Shown: positions 1 through 9,326, counted from the stretch's first letter. The stretch is DNA of 64,000 nt from Leptospira perolatii (GCF_002811875.1 NZ_NPDZ01000001.1:62001-126000); one strand, 5' to 3'. Numbers and translations: made by a program. The notes: generated by a model from the letters alone, not told the origin.

Positions 1-99
1 GAAGTAGTAAGAGAATGTGGAGCTGCAGATACTTGCACCGCATGTAAGGATTACCTAGTAGCTTATTGCGAAAACAAATTACAACTTGTCCAGCACTGA
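1..99 (+). CDS. 3' end of an unidentified Cys-containing protein (partial)
   Basis: An open frame enters from the left edge and stops with TGA at 97-99, giving the last 32 residues of a protein. The visible tail has four cysteines, including a CTAC pair preceded by EC and followed by AYCENK, which suggests a metal site or disulfides. I do not recognise the family from so short a piece. Its stop overlaps the start of the next gene by 14 bases, which implies co-transcription and translational coupling with the WbuC-like gene. Confidence 0.6.
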   Translation, partial: EVVRECGAADTCTACKDYLVAYCENKLQLVQH

Positions 100-568
100 T
101 AGACAGCTGATCAGCGAAGAGCTTTTTTCTGAGCTAGCAAAAAGAGCTGATTCATCTCCGCGTTTAAGAACCAATCACAATTTCCACGAGCTAAGTGAAG
201 TTTATCAACGCTTTCTAAACGTATTAACTAAAAACACATATGTGCAAGCGCATCGGCATAAAAATCCGCCGAAGCCAGAAACATTTATTGTACTCCAGGG
301 CACTCTTGGATTTATTCTGTTTGATGAGGATGGAAAAGTAACCGAGACACATTTGCTTTCTTCAAGTGGTCCGACTTTTGGCATCGACTTAAAACCAGGA
401 ATTTACCATACGATCGTCTGCATTTCGGATACCTGCATCTGCTTTGAGGGTAAGTCCGGACCTTATGATCCAAATACAGACAAAGAATTTGCAAAATGGG
501 CACCTGCGGAAAGCGATTTGAGTAAGGATAAATACTTAGAGTTTCTTCTTTCGCATTTTACTCATTAA
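86..568 (+). CDS. WbuC family cupin-fold protein
   Basis: A 160-residue protein resembling the WbuC group of small cupins that sit at the ends of O-antigen and polysaccharide loci in many bacteria. The central part has the cupin pattern: QAHRHKNPPKPETF supplies the HxH and downstream acidic residue, then a glycine-rich strand (VLQGTLGFILFDEDG), then the second motif around PGIYHTIVC. This implies a single metal-binding beta barrel in the cytoplasm. The biochemical role of WbuC proteins is not settled. The start is TTG at 86, inside the end of the upstream gene; the frame has no in-frame ATG in its early part. Confidence 0.8.
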   Translation: MSSTDRQLISEELFSELAKRADSSPRLRTNHNFHELSEVYQRFLNVLTKNTYVQAHRHKNPPKPETFIVLQGTLGFILFDEDGKVTETHLLSSSGPTFGIDLKPGIYHTIVCISDTCICFEGKSGPYDPNTDKEFAKWAPAESDLSKDKYLEFLLSHFTH

Positions 569-734
569 AAATCGAGTCGTACAGCTCCTTCATTTTAGAA
601 TGCTTTCGAGCTGATTTACTAGGAAAAGGAATGATCCTAGTTTCCGATTGTGAATCGGCAAAAACCGAGGTCTCTTGTTCTTCCCGAATCTCTGAATTAT
701 GTCTGTTACTCTGAGGGAGATTCTCTCTCTCCAT
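558..734 (-). CDS. Possible small protein, 58 residues
   Basis: A minus-strand frame starting with ATG at 734 and stopping at 558-560 encodes a hydrophilic peptide rich in Ser, Glu, Arg and Lys, ending in a basic-then-amphipathic stretch (SARKHSKMKELYDSIF). It overlaps the 3' end of the WbuC-like gene by 11 bases in convergent orientation. There is no good Shine-Dalgarno sequence and I recognise no family. It is the only long open frame in the 344-base stretch between the WbuC gene and the next plus-strand gene, so it may be real, but a chance frame is possible. Confidence 0.35.
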   Translation of the reverse strand: MERENLPQSNRHNSEIREEQETSVFADSQSETRIIPFPSKSARKHSKMKELYDSIFNE

Positions 735-912
735 GATTATTACATTCGGAAAATGGATCCCACAAATTCAGTTCAGATTCGTATAAAATTCTTTTTCCCA
801 GAACTAAAATCCGATTTGAAATTTACGAAAACTGTTGCCATAGTATTTTCCCGGACAAACATGCAGTCGGACTGAATCCAAACATTGAATCTCTTGGATA
901 TAAAGGACTGAT

Positions 913-1212
913 ATGCCTGAGTTCGATCAAATTGATCTAATGAACTACGCCGTTTACGGCAATGAACACGATCCGGAATGGCTCGAAATAAGAAATTATA
1001 TTCAATCTAATTCGACTGCCCAAAAGGAATACGAAGAAATTAAACGAAATCTTCCTGCATTACCTGCAAGAAGAAGAACGAGAGAATTCGGAAGGAGCCA
1101 AACTTCCAATTCTCCAAGTAACACAGCGACCGCCGGTTCTAGAACCCCCGAAGGAAATCCAACTTCGGATGAGGCTCGGAAGAAATGGTGGAATGTGTTT
1201 TTAGGTGAATAA
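913..1212 (+). CDS. Hypothetical protein, 99 residues
   Basis: Small soluble protein. The first 50 residues look like the helical N-terminus of anti-sigma-factor-like proteins (MNYAVYGNEHDPEWLEIRN, then a region that could pack as a short helical bundle), but there is no zinc-binding HxxxCxxC and no membrane segment. The rest is low-complexity Ser/Thr/Asn/Pro followed by a short conserved-looking end (ARKKWWNVFLGE). It lies 27 bases upstream of the acyltransferase gene on the same strand and may be co-transcribed with it. Function unknown. Confidence 0.65.
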   Translation: MPEFDQIDLMNYAVYGNEHDPEWLEIRNYIQSNSTAQKEYEEIKRNLPALPARRRTREFGRSQTSNSPSNTATAGSRTPEGNPTSDEARKKWWNVFLGE

Positions 1213-1239
1213 CCTTTGAGTTAAGGAAGGTGAACTACT

Positions 1240-1950
1240 GTGGAAAAAGAGGCGAAGGCGTATCTTCGAATCAAAAACTTTGTGGCTCCGTTTATAGGGC
1301 TCGCAGTGAATATCACTGCGCATGGTACGGAGAATATCGTACCCGATGGAAAGTTAATCCTAGTAAGTAATCATCGATCCGATATGGATCCATTTATCCT
1401 TTCTTACACTTTTCCGAGATTTATTTCTTGGATCGCAGCAGAGTACACGTTCAGGATTCCACTCTTCAAAGATCTGGCGAAAATCGCTGGAGGGATTCCT
1501 ATGTCTGTCGACGGGAAAATATCGATGGCTTCGATAAAAATGATCCAGCAGGTGTTTAAGCGAGGGGACGTTCTCGGAATTTTTCCCGAAGGCCATGACT
1601 ACATGGTTAAGAATGATTTCTCCGCACCGATGGTCAAATTTCACGAGGGATTTGCAGCATTTTCGATCCGAAATAAGGTAGATATACTTCCGACAGTCAT
1701 TATCCCATTAGAAGAAAGCTATTCTGATATTCCAATACCTCCCATTGTGCGCAGCTTTATGGGAATGCCAAAGGAAGTCTGTGATATTAAACAGAGGGCG
1801 ATTTATAAAAAAGTCCGCGTGATCTACGGAGAAAAAGTCGATCACCAAAACTATCTCTCGGGATCTCTAGAAGAAAATATGAAAGCGTTATCAAATGAGG
1901 TCAGATCTAGAATGTCCGCGATGCTTACCGGTCAGTACGCCGAAGCATAG
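1240..1950 (+). CDS. PlsC-type 1-acyl-glycerol-3-phosphate acyltransferase family protein
   Basis: The 236-residue protein has the acyltransferase signature NHRSDMDPF (HX4D, catalytic His and Asp) near residue 45 and FPEG near residue 125, the two hallmarks of the PlsC superfamily that acylates lysophosphatidate or related lipids at the inner membrane. The start is GTG at 1240, supported by AAGGAAGG nine bases upstream. Length matches the family. The specific acyl acceptor cannot be told from sequence. It converges on dapF with an 18-base gap. Confidence 0.85.
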   Translation: MEKEAKAYLRIKNFVAPFIGLAVNITAHGTENIVPDGKLILVSNHRSDMDPFILSYTFPRFISWIAAEYTFRIPLFKDLAKIAGGIPMSVDGKISMASIKMIQQVFKRGDVLGIFPEGHDYMVKNDFSAPMVKFHEGFAAFSIRNKVDILPTVIIPLEESYSDIPIPPIVRSFMGMPKEVCDIKQRAIYKKVRVIYGEKVDHQNYLSGSLEENMKALSNEVRSRMSAMLTGQYAEA

Positions 1951-1967
1951 TCTTTTAACGAACTATA

Positions 1968-2816
1968 TTACACTTCCATTATACCGGAATAAACTTCGAT
2001 TGCCGGACCAGTCATAATTATGTTTCCGGATGCAAGCCACTGGATCCGCAGGGAGCCTCCGCGGAGATCGATTTTCACATCCTTTTCAGTACGACCCGTT
2101 AGATTAGCGGCGGTCATTACAGCGCAAGCTCCAGTCCCGCAGGCTAAAGTCTCACCTGCGCCTCTTTCCCAAGTACGTTGGTACAGATGATTTTTTCCAC
2201 GAAGCGACACGAATTCTACATTGATCCTTCTAGGAAATAATTCGGTTTTGTTTTCAATAATCGGGCCAATTTCTCTAACAGGAAATTCATCCGGGTTTTC
2301 TACGAAGATCACACAATGAGGATTTCCCATGCTCACAGCGGTGAATTTCAAATCATATCCAGGCACAGGCAATATTTGATCGATGATCGGATTTTCATCC
2401 TTCCAGATGACAGGTATTTTGGAAGGAACTAAAACAGGCTTTCCCATGTCCACGGAAACTTGCTGCACCTTGTTATCACTTCCTACAATCAAATCCAGCT
2501 CTAGTACGCCAGCACCGGTCTCTATCTTCGGATTTTTTTTAGAGGTTAACCCGTGGTCATAAATATACTTTGCGACGCAGCGAATCCCGTTCCCGCACAT
2601 TTCCGAGGAACTCCCATCGGAGTTGTACATATCCATTTGAAAATCACCTTTGTTCGAATTTCGGATAAAAATGACTCCATCGCTACCGACACCGAAATTG
2701 CGGTCTGATATTTTTTGAATCTGTTGTGCTGTAAGACGGATATCATTTCCGGTCGCGTCGATATATACATAGTCGTTGCCGATTCCTTCCATCTTTGTGA
2801 ATTGAATTTTGCTCAA
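1968..2816 (-). CDS. dapF: Diaminopimelate epimerase
   Basis: A 282-residue DapF, which converts LL- to meso-diaminopimelate for lysine and peptidoglycan synthesis in the cytoplasm. The N-terminus is typical ([14 protein letters not shown]). Both catalytic cysteines are present: one in EMCGNGIRC, the other in ACGTGACAV, each in the canonical context of the PLP-independent racemase fold. Length is normal. It stands alone on the minus strand, convergent with the acyltransferase and divergent from the methyltransferase gene. Confidence 0.96.
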   Translation of the reverse strand: MSKIQFTKMEGIGNDYVYIDATGNDIRLTAQQIQKISDRNFGVGSDGVIFIRNSNKGDFQMDMYNSDGSSSEMCGNGIRCVAKYIYDHGLTSKKNPKIETGAGVLELDLIVGSDNKVQQVSVDMGKPVLVPSKIPVIWKDENPIIDQILPVPGYDLKFTAVSMGNPHCVIFVENPDEFPVREIGPIIENKTELFPRRINVEFVSLRGKNHLYQRTWERGAGETLACGTGACAVMTAANLTGRTEKDVKIDLRGGSLRIQWLASGNIIMTGPAIEVYSGIMEV

Positions 2817-2975
2817 TTGAATCCCCCGTGCAACTTTAACCGCTTTTATGATTCCATGTTCTTAGACCTTTCTCGGCGGTAAAATCTAAAAAGGGCAAAA
2901 CCAAAACTGTTTTTTACTGGAATTTCCGGGCCTGAATAAAAGGATAAACAGCATCTTTCCCGACCGGAATTCCCT

Positions 2976-3824
2976 TTGAACCAAGTCTGTTACCTCTGCG
3001 GAAGCACCCAAAACAAAACCGTTTTTGTCGAAAACTCTATCCCGATAGTAAAATGCCTAAATTGCGGCCATGCATTTTCTACCTATGAGCAAGAAGAGCA
3101 TTACGAAGGTTACTGGGACGATGAACAAGGATACGATCTGGAATGGTGGGATAAGGCTCACAGAGAAATATACAAAGACTTCGTCGGTAAATTCTTAAAA
3201 GTAAAATCTGGCAGAATCTTAGATGTCGGTTGTGGACTCGGGTTTTTTGTAAAGACGGTTCAAACAATGCGCCCTTCTTGGGAAGCGATCGGATATGAAA
3301 TCTCCGAGAAAGCAGTAAAATTCGGAAGGGAAAAAAACGGACTCACTACAATCTTTCCGGGAATCGTACAGGAAAGCGGTCTACCAAAAGAAAGTTTTGA
3401 TATTATCACTCTTTGGGACGTGATCGAGCACATTCCAAAGCCTCATAGTTTATTACAATATCTTTATGGTCTACTAAAGCCAGGGGGATTTTTATTCGTT
3501 CAGACCCCTAACTTTCCGGTGCAATTGTTCAAAGCTAGGCTAAAAGTCTTTCTCAAAGGAATGCAAGCAGACGGACATTATCTCGAAGCAAAAGATCATA
3601 TCAACGATTATACGGAAAAAACTTTAGGCCTCTTGAGCACACAGTGTGGTTTCTCTTCTACAAAATTCGCAATACTAAAACCAATCGCTTCCGTTTCTGG
3701 AAGTAAGGCGAAGATAGGCGTGGTTTTAAAAAAAGGATTTTATTATTTCACTCTGGCTCTTTGGTATGCTTCCTTCAAATCAATTAACTTGAATCTTACA
3801 TTATTCGCGCTAATGAAAAAGTAG
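2976..3824 (+). CDS. Class I SAM-dependent methyltransferase with N-terminal zinc-ribbon-like cysteines
   Basis: A 282-residue protein. Residues 5-30 hold CxxC (CYLC) and CxxC (CLNC), a probable structural zinc site. Residues 80-90 hold motif I of the Rossmann methyltransferases (ILDVGCGLGFF), followed by an acidic motif II and by IITLWDVIEHIPKP, the post-motif typical of the UbiE/COQ5-like superfamily. Proteins of this architecture methylate small molecules or sugars in envelope pathways, but the substrate is not evident. The start is TTG at 2976. The C-terminus has a hydrophobic stretch that may touch the membrane. Confidence 0.8.
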   Translation: MNQVCYLCGSTQNKTVFVENSIPIVKCLNCGHAFSTYEQEEHYEGYWDDEQGYDLEWWDKAHREIYKDFVGKFLKVKSGRILDVGCGLGFFVKTVQTMRPSWEAIGYEISEKAVKFGREKNGLTTIFPGIVQESGLPKESFDIITLWDVIEHIPKPHSLLQYLYGLLKPGGFLFVQTPNFPVQLFKARLKVFLKGMQADGHYLEAKDHINDYTEKTLGLLSTQCGFSSTKFAILKPIASVSGSKAKIGVVLKKGFYYFTLALWYASFKSINLNLTLFALMKK

Positions 3825-3835
3825 GACTCGTTACT

Positions 3836-4600
3836 TCAGACAATTTTTCCAGCTTCCATTCCTAGAATATAATTCAGAGCGGCTTCTAAGCAAGGAGCTT
3901 CCCAGTAGTTTTTTCCGGCTGTTTCTTTTCGATCTAGCGAAAGCTCTTTGGTTTTCTTTTTTGCAAAAATCGATTTGATATGAATTACTTCGCGAATCCC
4001 CGCATTTAGTGCGCCTTTAATGTCGTCTTCCAGGCTATCGCCTATCATATAAGAATTCTCTGGATCCGAACTGGCCAAAGAAAATGCCCTCTGGAACATC
4101 AAACTGGAAGGTTTTTCTGCACCGATTTCTTCTGAAGTGACCAAATGATATCCGAGTTCCTTGGGAAGAAGTACGGAAGCTTTAAGTAACTGCGTCCTTA
4201 GATTCTCATTTGTGAGCAGAACGATGGTCTCGTGATTCTGAATCTCTTTTAAGATCTGAATGATCTTTTGGAAAGAAAGTGCATTCTGCGATTTCCATTC
4301 CTTAATTCCATTTAAGAAAAAGCGAAAGTATGCCTGGTCCAAATCTAGTATCTTCTTCGGGTTGCAGCTACCGGAAGATTTTTCGACCATTTTTTTAAAG
4401 TAAAGAAGACGAAGTCTATTTGTAGGAACTCCTTTTAATTCTGACTTAACTTCGGCTCGAGAATCTTGGTATAATTTCTGAAATTCTTTTACGCTACGAA
4501 AGCCGTACTTGGGTGCCTCTTTTTCCATTTTCCGAAGTGAATCTTCATAAATCTTGATCGAGTCAAAAAGCGTATTATCAAAATCAAGCAGTAGTGCCAT
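3836..4600 (-). CDS. HAD superfamily hydrolase
   Basis: A 254-residue haloacid-dehalogenase-type phosphatase. The nucleophile motif is at the extreme N-terminus (LLLDFDNTLFD, DxDxT). Motif II is the Thr in IVLLTNEN, a conserved Lys lies in GAEKPSS, and the acidic motif is GDSLEDDIKGA. The insertion between motif I and II fits a C1-cap phosphatase with phosphoglycolate-phosphatase-like fold. The substrate is unknown. It is convergent with the methyltransferase gene (11-base gap). Confidence 0.85.
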   Translation of the reverse strand: MALLLDFDNTLFDSIKIYEDSLRKMEKEAPKYGFRSVKEFQKLYQDSRAEVKSELKGVPTNRLRLLYFKKMVEKSSGSCNPKKILDLDQAYFRFFLNGIKEWKSQNALSFQKIIQILKEIQNHETIVLLTNENLRTQLLKASVLLPKELGYHLVTSEEIGAEKPSSLMFQRAFSLASSDPENSYMIGDSLEDDIKGALNAGIREVIHIKSIFAKKKTKELSLDRKETAGKNYWEAPCLEAALNYILGMEAGKIV

Positions 4601-4739
4601 TCTGAAACCGTTTAATAGTTAGCATTATCTGCCAATAAGATTGCAAAGACCTTTCTACTAATTCAGAAGTTAATTCTTTAGAAGGAACCTTTTTCCTTGA
4701 AAGCAAGACTGCTCCGAATAAGATTCGTTTCGTCCTTTC

Positions 4740-6353
4740 ATGCAAAAAGATCGTTTTTCCAGAAAATTCTTTTTATCTACGGTGATTTCCTGCTTAGGAA
4801 TTCTAGGCCTAGGTTCCTTTTTCAAATTCAGAAAACCTGAAATTACCGGCTCCATTTTAGGTCCAAACAAAGAACTTGGACACAAAATTCGAGAACCATT
4901 TTCTCCGCCTTCGATTCTGAACAAAACAAAAAAGGCCAAGGTAATCATCGCAGGAGCAGGCATCAGCGGTCTTGCAACGGGCTATTATCTTTCTAAGTCC
5001 GGATTTCAAGATTACTTGATCCTGGAACTTGAAACCGAAGCAGGTGGAAATTCTAAATTCGGAAATCGAAACGGTTTCAAATTTCCTTGGGGCGCGCATT
5101 ATCTTCCGCAACCGAACTCAGAAACTGTTTTGGTTCGAAAGCTGTTAGAGGACTTCGGCCTAGTCATCGGAAAAGATCCAAAGGGAAATCCAATCTATTC
5201 CGAAAAAATCTTATGCTTTGATCCAGAGGAGAGAATTTTCTACCAAGGAAGATGGCAATCCGGACTGGTTCCCCGAAGAACGGGAGAACCGGACAAACAA
5301 GAACTGAAATTCAGGTCCCTCATGGACTTTTGGAGGACTAAAGTCGGAAGAGACGGTAGAAAAGCTTTTGCGATTCCGATGGAACTTTCTTCTAGAGATC
5401 CCGAAATACTTTCCCTGGATAAAATTTCGTTTAGAGAATATCTCGAAAACCAGAAGATCAATTCTGAAGAATTGTTGTGGTACGCCGATTACTGTATGCG
5501 AGATGATTACGGCGGAAGCTTATCCACAATCTCTGCGTGGGCAGGAATCCATTACTTCTCCTCTCGTAACGTGGACGAGACAGGAGAGGATCCAGCGGTA
5601 ATTACTTGGCCCGAGGGAAACGGATTCCTAATGGAAAAACTAAAGGAGCTCTCCAAAGATCGAATTCAAACTTCCTCTCTGGTCCGGAAAATTCGAAAAT
5701 CAGGAAGCTCTTGGGAAGTCTTCGGTTTCAATGGAAGTACATCTAAGGAATTTGCTTTTGAATCCGAATATTTAGTCTACGCGCTTCCTTCCTTCACTAG
5801 ACGTTACATATTAAGCGAAAATCAGGATTATTTAAAGAACCTGACTTATTCTCCCTGGCTCGTAGCAAATTTATTCGTAAACAAGTTACCATTAGGAAAA
5901 GGGCACGCTCCAGCATGGGACAACGTAATTTACAAAAGCCCTTCCTTGGGTTACATTATCTCCACTCACCAGGATTTGCGTGCACAAAGGCCTCAATCGG
6001 TTCTTACTTATTACTTGGCATTCGGAGGAGAAGACACTTTAACCTCTAAACAAAAAATGATGCGAATGTCTTGGAGAGATTGGAAGAAGGAGATCCTAGT
6101 CGATTTAAAAAGACCCCACCCGAACATCGAAAATTTAGTATTTCAAATGGACATTATGACCCACGCACATGCAATGATCCGCCCTACTCCAGGTTTCCTT
6201 TGGGGAGGAAAACGAGAGAAGTTGTCTCAAACTTCGGAAGGTGTAATATTTGCGCACAGTGATTTAAGCGGATTTTCTCTTTTTGAGGAAGCGCTATATC
6301 GCGGACACGAAGCCGCTCGAAAGATTTTACAAAAACTGAATATACATTCATGA
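4740..6353 (+). CDS. FAD-dependent oxidoreductase with N-terminal signal sequence
   Basis: A 537-residue flavoprotein. The N-terminus (DRFSRKFFLSTVISCLG) is a hydrophobic signal with an RK pair resembling a twin-arginine-type motif, so export of a folded, cofactor-loaded enzyme is possible. From about residue 67 the dinucleotide-binding motif GAGISGLATGYYL begins, followed by the acidic ribose-binding region LELETEAGG, as in amine oxidase / phytoene desaturase-like flavoproteins. The C-terminal motif around EGVIFAHSDLSGFSLFEEAL resembles their second FAD contact. It overlaps the next gene by four bases (ATGA), so the two probably form one functional unit. Confidence 0.8.
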   Translation: MQKDRFSRKFFLSTVISCLGILGLGSFFKFRKPEITGSILGPNKELGHKIREPFSPPSILNKTKKAKVIIAGAGISGLATGYYLSKSGFQDYLILELETEAGGNSKFGNRNGFKFPWGAHYLPQPNSETVLVRKLLEDFGLVIGKDPKGNPIYSEKILCFDPEERIFYQGRWQSGLVPRRTGEPDKQELKFRSLMDFWRTKVGRDGRKAFAIPMELSSRDPEILSLDKISFREYLENQKINSEELLWYADYCMRDDYGGSLSTISAWAGIHYFSSRNVDETGEDPAVITWPEGNGFLMEKLKELSKDRIQTSSLVRKIRKSGSSWEVFGFNGSTSKEFAFESEYLVYALPSFTRRYILSENQDYLKNLTYSPWLVANLFVNKLPLGKGHAPAWDNVIYKSPSLGYIISTHQDLRAQRPQSVLTYYLAFGGEDTLTSKQKMMRMSWRDWKKEILVDLKRPHPNIENLVFQMDIMTHAHAMIRPTPGFLWGGKREKLSQTSEGVIFAHSDLSGFSLFEEALYRGHEAARKILQKLNIHS

Positions 6354-7489
6354 TAAAAAGAAAAGCTTCTAAGAATCCTTGGATTTTTTCCGCTTCGTTT
6401 GACCTAACTTGGTTGCTCGCGCCTGGATTCGTTGCCGTCTGCATTGTGCTTGTGATTCACTGGTTCGATCCTTTCAGTCTTTTGAGTAAAAGTAGTGGAA
6501 GCGTTAGAACTAACGGAGATAGCCTACCGCCTTGGATCTGGTTTGCGCTTATTCCTTGTATAGATGTCTCTCACGTATATTCTACCTTGTTTCGAAGCTA
6601 CTTCGACCGGCAGGAATTCCTGCGGAGAAAAGCATTATTTATTTTTGTACCTCTGGCCTGTTTCTCCCTCGCAGTACTCCTTTATTCTTTTGGAAAATTA
6701 CTTTTTTGGAGAGTAATGGCATATATTGCAGTCTTCCATTTCATTCGCCAACAGTACGGATTTCTGGCGCTCTACCACAGAAAAGATAAAACAGACTTGG
6801 ACCAAAGATTCTTTTATTTTGAAAAATGGACGGTATATGCAATGGCCGGCTTGCCTGTCATTTACTGGCACTTAGTTTCTGGTGGTCGAAATTTCGAATG
6901 GTTTATGGAGGGAGATTTTCTTCATTTCGAAATACAGCCGATTGCGGACGCGATTCACGCTCTATTTTGGATCTGGTTCTCTGCGTATTTTCTGTTCCAG
7001 GTCTATCGTTACCGAAAAATCGGAACCGTATCTTACACGAAATTTCTGCTAGTTCTAAATACTGCGCTTGTTTGGTATGTGGGAATTATTTATTTAAACA
7101 ACGACTTTGCATTTACGTTCACAAACGTGGTGAACCACGGAATCCCTTATATTGCACTACTGTTTGCCTACTCTCGGTTTCGATACAAGTTCTATCCTGC
7201 CCCTCTATTTAAGGCCTTTTCTTCGGTTCCGATTGCATTACTTACTTTTGTGGGAGTCCTATTCTTTCTTGCGTATACGGAAGAATGGCTATGGGACAGC
7301 TTCGTTTGGAAGGAACACTCCGCTTTCTTTTGGAATTCGATGATTGCATCCAAGGATATAATCGGTTCGGGTGAAGCAATACTCGTTCCATTATTATTCT
7401 TACCTCAATTTTCCCACTATGTTTTGGATGGTTTTATTTGGAAGCTTGGGAAGGAAAATCCAGTGCTCAGAGACTTTTTGGATAATTGA
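6350..7489 (+). CDS. Polytopic membrane protein with conserved-looking His motifs
   Basis: A 379-residue inner-membrane protein with about eight hydrophobic segments. I do not recognise a characterised family. Several charged or His-containing motifs lie at membrane borders: HFIRQQYG, VVNHGIPY and FSHYVLDGFIWK, which could form a metal or cofactor site within the membrane as in desaturase-like proteins; that is inference only. Start ATG at 6350 overlaps the stop of the FAD oxidoreductase by four bases, so translation is probably coupled and the two proteins may act in the same step. Confidence 0.75.
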   Translation: MIKRKASKNPWIFSASFDLTWLLAPGFVAVCIVLVIHWFDPFSLLSKSSGSVRTNGDSLPPWIWFALIPCIDVSHVYSTLFRSYFDRQEFLRRKALFIFVPLACFSLAVLLYSFGKLLFWRVMAYIAVFHFIRQQYGFLALYHRKDKTDLDQRFFYFEKWTVYAMAGLPVIYWHLVSGGRNFEWFMEGDFLHFEIQPIADAIHALFWIWFSAYFLFQVYRYRKIGTVSYTKFLLVLNTALVWYVGIIYLNNDFAFTFTNVVNHGIPYIALLFAYSRFRYKFYPAPLFKAFSSVPIALLTFVGVLFFLAYTEEWLWDSFVWKEHSAFFWNSMIASKDIIGSGEAILVPLLFLPQFSHYVLDGFIWKLGKENPVLRDFLDN

Positions 7490-7804
7490 CCCTTTTGGCT
7501 GGAAAAGTTCTAAATTGATTTTTAGCAAGTCGATGAATCATTCACCGAAATGAATTCGGGTCGGGATCGGTTCAAGCTCCACAAGATCTATCCAAGTGGC
7601 TGAGAAGATATTAACGAATTAAGATGAACTAAACTGCTCAAAGTCTTTTTCTTCGGATAACCAACCTATTTTCCTAGGAATTACAATGGGAAAACAAGAG
7701 AGTGATTCCTCCGAGCCCCAGATTCTATAGCGGGGGAATTTTCCGATAGACAAGGCCGGTTTTCCCCTCATAATGACGAAAAAAGAAATTAGGGATCCGG
7801 CTCC
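7490..7804. other. Intergenic stretch without a convincing gene
   Basis: These 315 bases separate the membrane-protein gene from the VOC gene. The only open frame of note is on the minus strand, ATG at 7771 to a stop at 7619-7621, encoding 50 residues with no recognised family and no clear ribosome-binding site; I would not call it a gene. The promoter of the downstream VOC gene presumably lies here. Confidence 0.5.
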
Positions 7805-8176
7805 ATGATTATCGTAGAAGGAATTGATTATATCGTAATACCCACCGGCGACTTAGACAGCACGGTGAAGTTCTATTCCGAATTATTCGATTTTGAAACG
7901 ATCGAAGAAAGATCCGGCGAATTCGCAATTATGGGATTGGACAATGTCAACATTAAGTTGCTTCAATTGTCCGGCACGAAAGGTGCTTTAAACGATACAA
8001 AATCTCCGGTTATTAGCTTTGTTCTAGATGTAGACGACTTTACAGAAGCAATCGGAGAGTTAGAGTCCAAATCGATCCAAATTGTAAAAGGACCTGAGTC
8101 GAGAGATGGAGGGGAATTCCTACACTTCCTGGATCCTTCTGGAAACATTATCGAAATCAACTATAAGGAAAGTTGA
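7805..8176 (+). CDS. VOC family (glyoxalase / bleomycin-resistance fold) protein
   Basis: A 123-residue single vicinal-oxygen-chelate domain. The beta-alpha-beta-beta-beta modules are visible: IDYIVIPTGDLDSTVKFYSELF at the start, FVLDVDDFTEAI in the middle, and FLHFLDPSGNIIEINYKE at the end with the usual Glu metal ligand. The canonical first His is replaced (IDYIVIP), so it may not be a glyoxalase I. Cytoplasmic, substrate unknown. It is followed after 55 bases by a clear terminator. Confidence 0.85.
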   Translation: MIIVEGIDYIVIPTGDLDSTVKFYSELFDFETIEERSGEFAIMGLDNVNIKLLQLSGTKGALNDTKSPVISFVLDVDDFTEAIGELESKSIQIVKGPESRDGGEFLHFLDPSGNIIEINYKES

Positions 8177-8231
8177 TAATTCAGACACAATTTAGAAGAT
8201 AAGATCATTTATCATAAGGTACGATATAAGA

Positions 8232-8258
8232 AAGCCCTCCAATTTTGAGGGCTTTTTT
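8232..8258 (+). terminator. Rho-independent terminator after the VOC gene
   Basis: A nine-base stem AAAGCCCTC / GAGGGCTTT with a seven-base loop runs straight into a T run (the stem end plus following bases give TTTTTT). This is the cleanest intrinsic terminator in the window and ends the VOC transcript. Confidence 0.9.
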
Positions 8259-8309
8259 AATTTTGGCCGATCTGCTTTCGGTCCTTGTGTGTCTGTTAGA
8301 AAATGGCGG

Positions 8310-8510
8310 TTAGGATAATTTGTCTACAAAGGCTCCACGAATTTTATACATATCACCCATATAATCCGGAGACATCGACTTTTTGTCGGAAGTGTCAGCT
8401 AGTTTGTTTTCATAAGGAGTATTTGGAATACCTTCCACCTTAGGCATCTTCCGGTTGTCCAAGGAGGTTTTTTCCTGCATACCTAGCTGAACGGAATTAA
8501 TCACCTTCAT
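8310..8510 (-). CDS. Small hypothetical protein, 66 residues
   Basis: A hydrophilic 66-residue protein without signal peptide or membrane segment. I recognise no domain. Support for it being real: a strong ribosome-binding site, AGAAGGAGA, lies about seven bases before the ATG at 8510, and the composition is protein-like (Met, Lys, Asp and Tyr spread throughout). It lies 75 bases downstream of the IPT-domain lipoprotein gene on the same strand. Confidence 0.65.
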   Translation of the reverse strand: MKVINSVQLGMQEKTSLDNRKMPKVEGIPNTPYENKLADTSDKKSMSPDYMGDMYKIRGAFVDKLS

Positions 8511-8585
8511 CTGGCTTCTCCTTCTAAAATCTTATCCGAACCGAAAAAAAAACCAATTCTTTTTTCCGAGCTTATCCGTTCGGAA

Positions 8586-9326
8586 TTAAGGAAAGGAAAT
8601 CGTACAGTTCCCCTTACCGGCAGTAATAAACATTTGAACCGTATAATAGCTAGGAAACGTGATCGTAGGTTGGTATTCCCAGGTACTTGGATTTCCTAGG
8701 GTTGCCCTTTGAATCTCTACGCAGGCATTGGTGAAATAGGAAATAGCCACAAAAGTGTCGCAGCCTATTTTCACATTTGTTGCACCTGTTGTATTAAGAT
8801 CGATTCGGTAAGCCTTTGTTGCAACCTGCTCTTTATACTCTACGGTCTTGGAATCCGGATAGGTCACTCCATTCTCATCCCCGTAGGCTCCGTTATAAGA
8901 CTTATAGCAATCAATGTAAAACTTCTTCGCATAACAATTGTATGCGCTATCACCGTTTAATGGGTCACAGACAGAGCCTCCGGTCTTGGATACATAGAGC
9001 AAACCAGAAGTTGCGCCTGCCGGAACAGTTGTAGTCAATTGGGTAGTTGTAGCGGTCAAAACCGTCGCCCTAACTCCATTATGAAATGTGATGATTGAAT
9101 CCGTTGTAGAAGGGGCAAAGTGTCTACCTGTAATCGTGACCGTAGTTGCCGCGTACGTACCGATCGGAGGAGCACCAGAAGGAGGATCAATTTCCGTGAT
9201 TACTGGGTTCCCGATACCTAGCTGTGAAGAAAGGTCATTACTGTTCGTAGAATCCGAGCAATTCAAGAATAGCACGAACACAAATGTTGTTGAAAATAGA
9301 GTCCGCATCGTTCTATGGGCTAACAT
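8586..9326 (-). CDS. Lipoprotein with IPT/TIG domain
   Basis: A 246-residue putative lipoprotein. The N-terminus is basic then hydrophobic, ending in FLNC at residue 23, an acceptable spirochaetal lipobox. Residues about 43-115 form an Ig-like IPT/TIG fold (PVITEIDPPSGAPPIGTYA, then TVTITGRHFAP, then VRATVLTATTTQLTTTVP), as found in many surface and adhesion proteins. The C-terminal half has several cysteines and no family I recognise. An in-frame ATG at 9308 is an alternative start, but the ATG at 9326 has purine-rich sequence before it. It is divergent from the enoyl-CoA hydratase gene. Confidence 0.75.
   Translation of the reverse strand: MLAHRTMRTLFSTTFVFVLFLNCSDSTNSNDLSSQLGIGNPVITEIDPPSGAPPIGTYAATTVTITGRHFAPSTTDSIITFHNGVRATVLTATTTQLTTTVPAGATSGLLYVSKTGGSVCDPLNGDSAYNCYAKKFYIDCYKSYNGAYGDENGVTYPDSKTVEYKEQVATKAYRIDLNTTGATNVKIGCDTFVAISYFTNACVEIQRATLGNPSTWEYQPTITFPSYYTVQMFITAGKGNCTISFP

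Noticed and set aside
7619..7771. 50-residue minus-strand frame
   Set aside because: No ribosome-binding site, no recognised family, and a chance frame of this size is likely.
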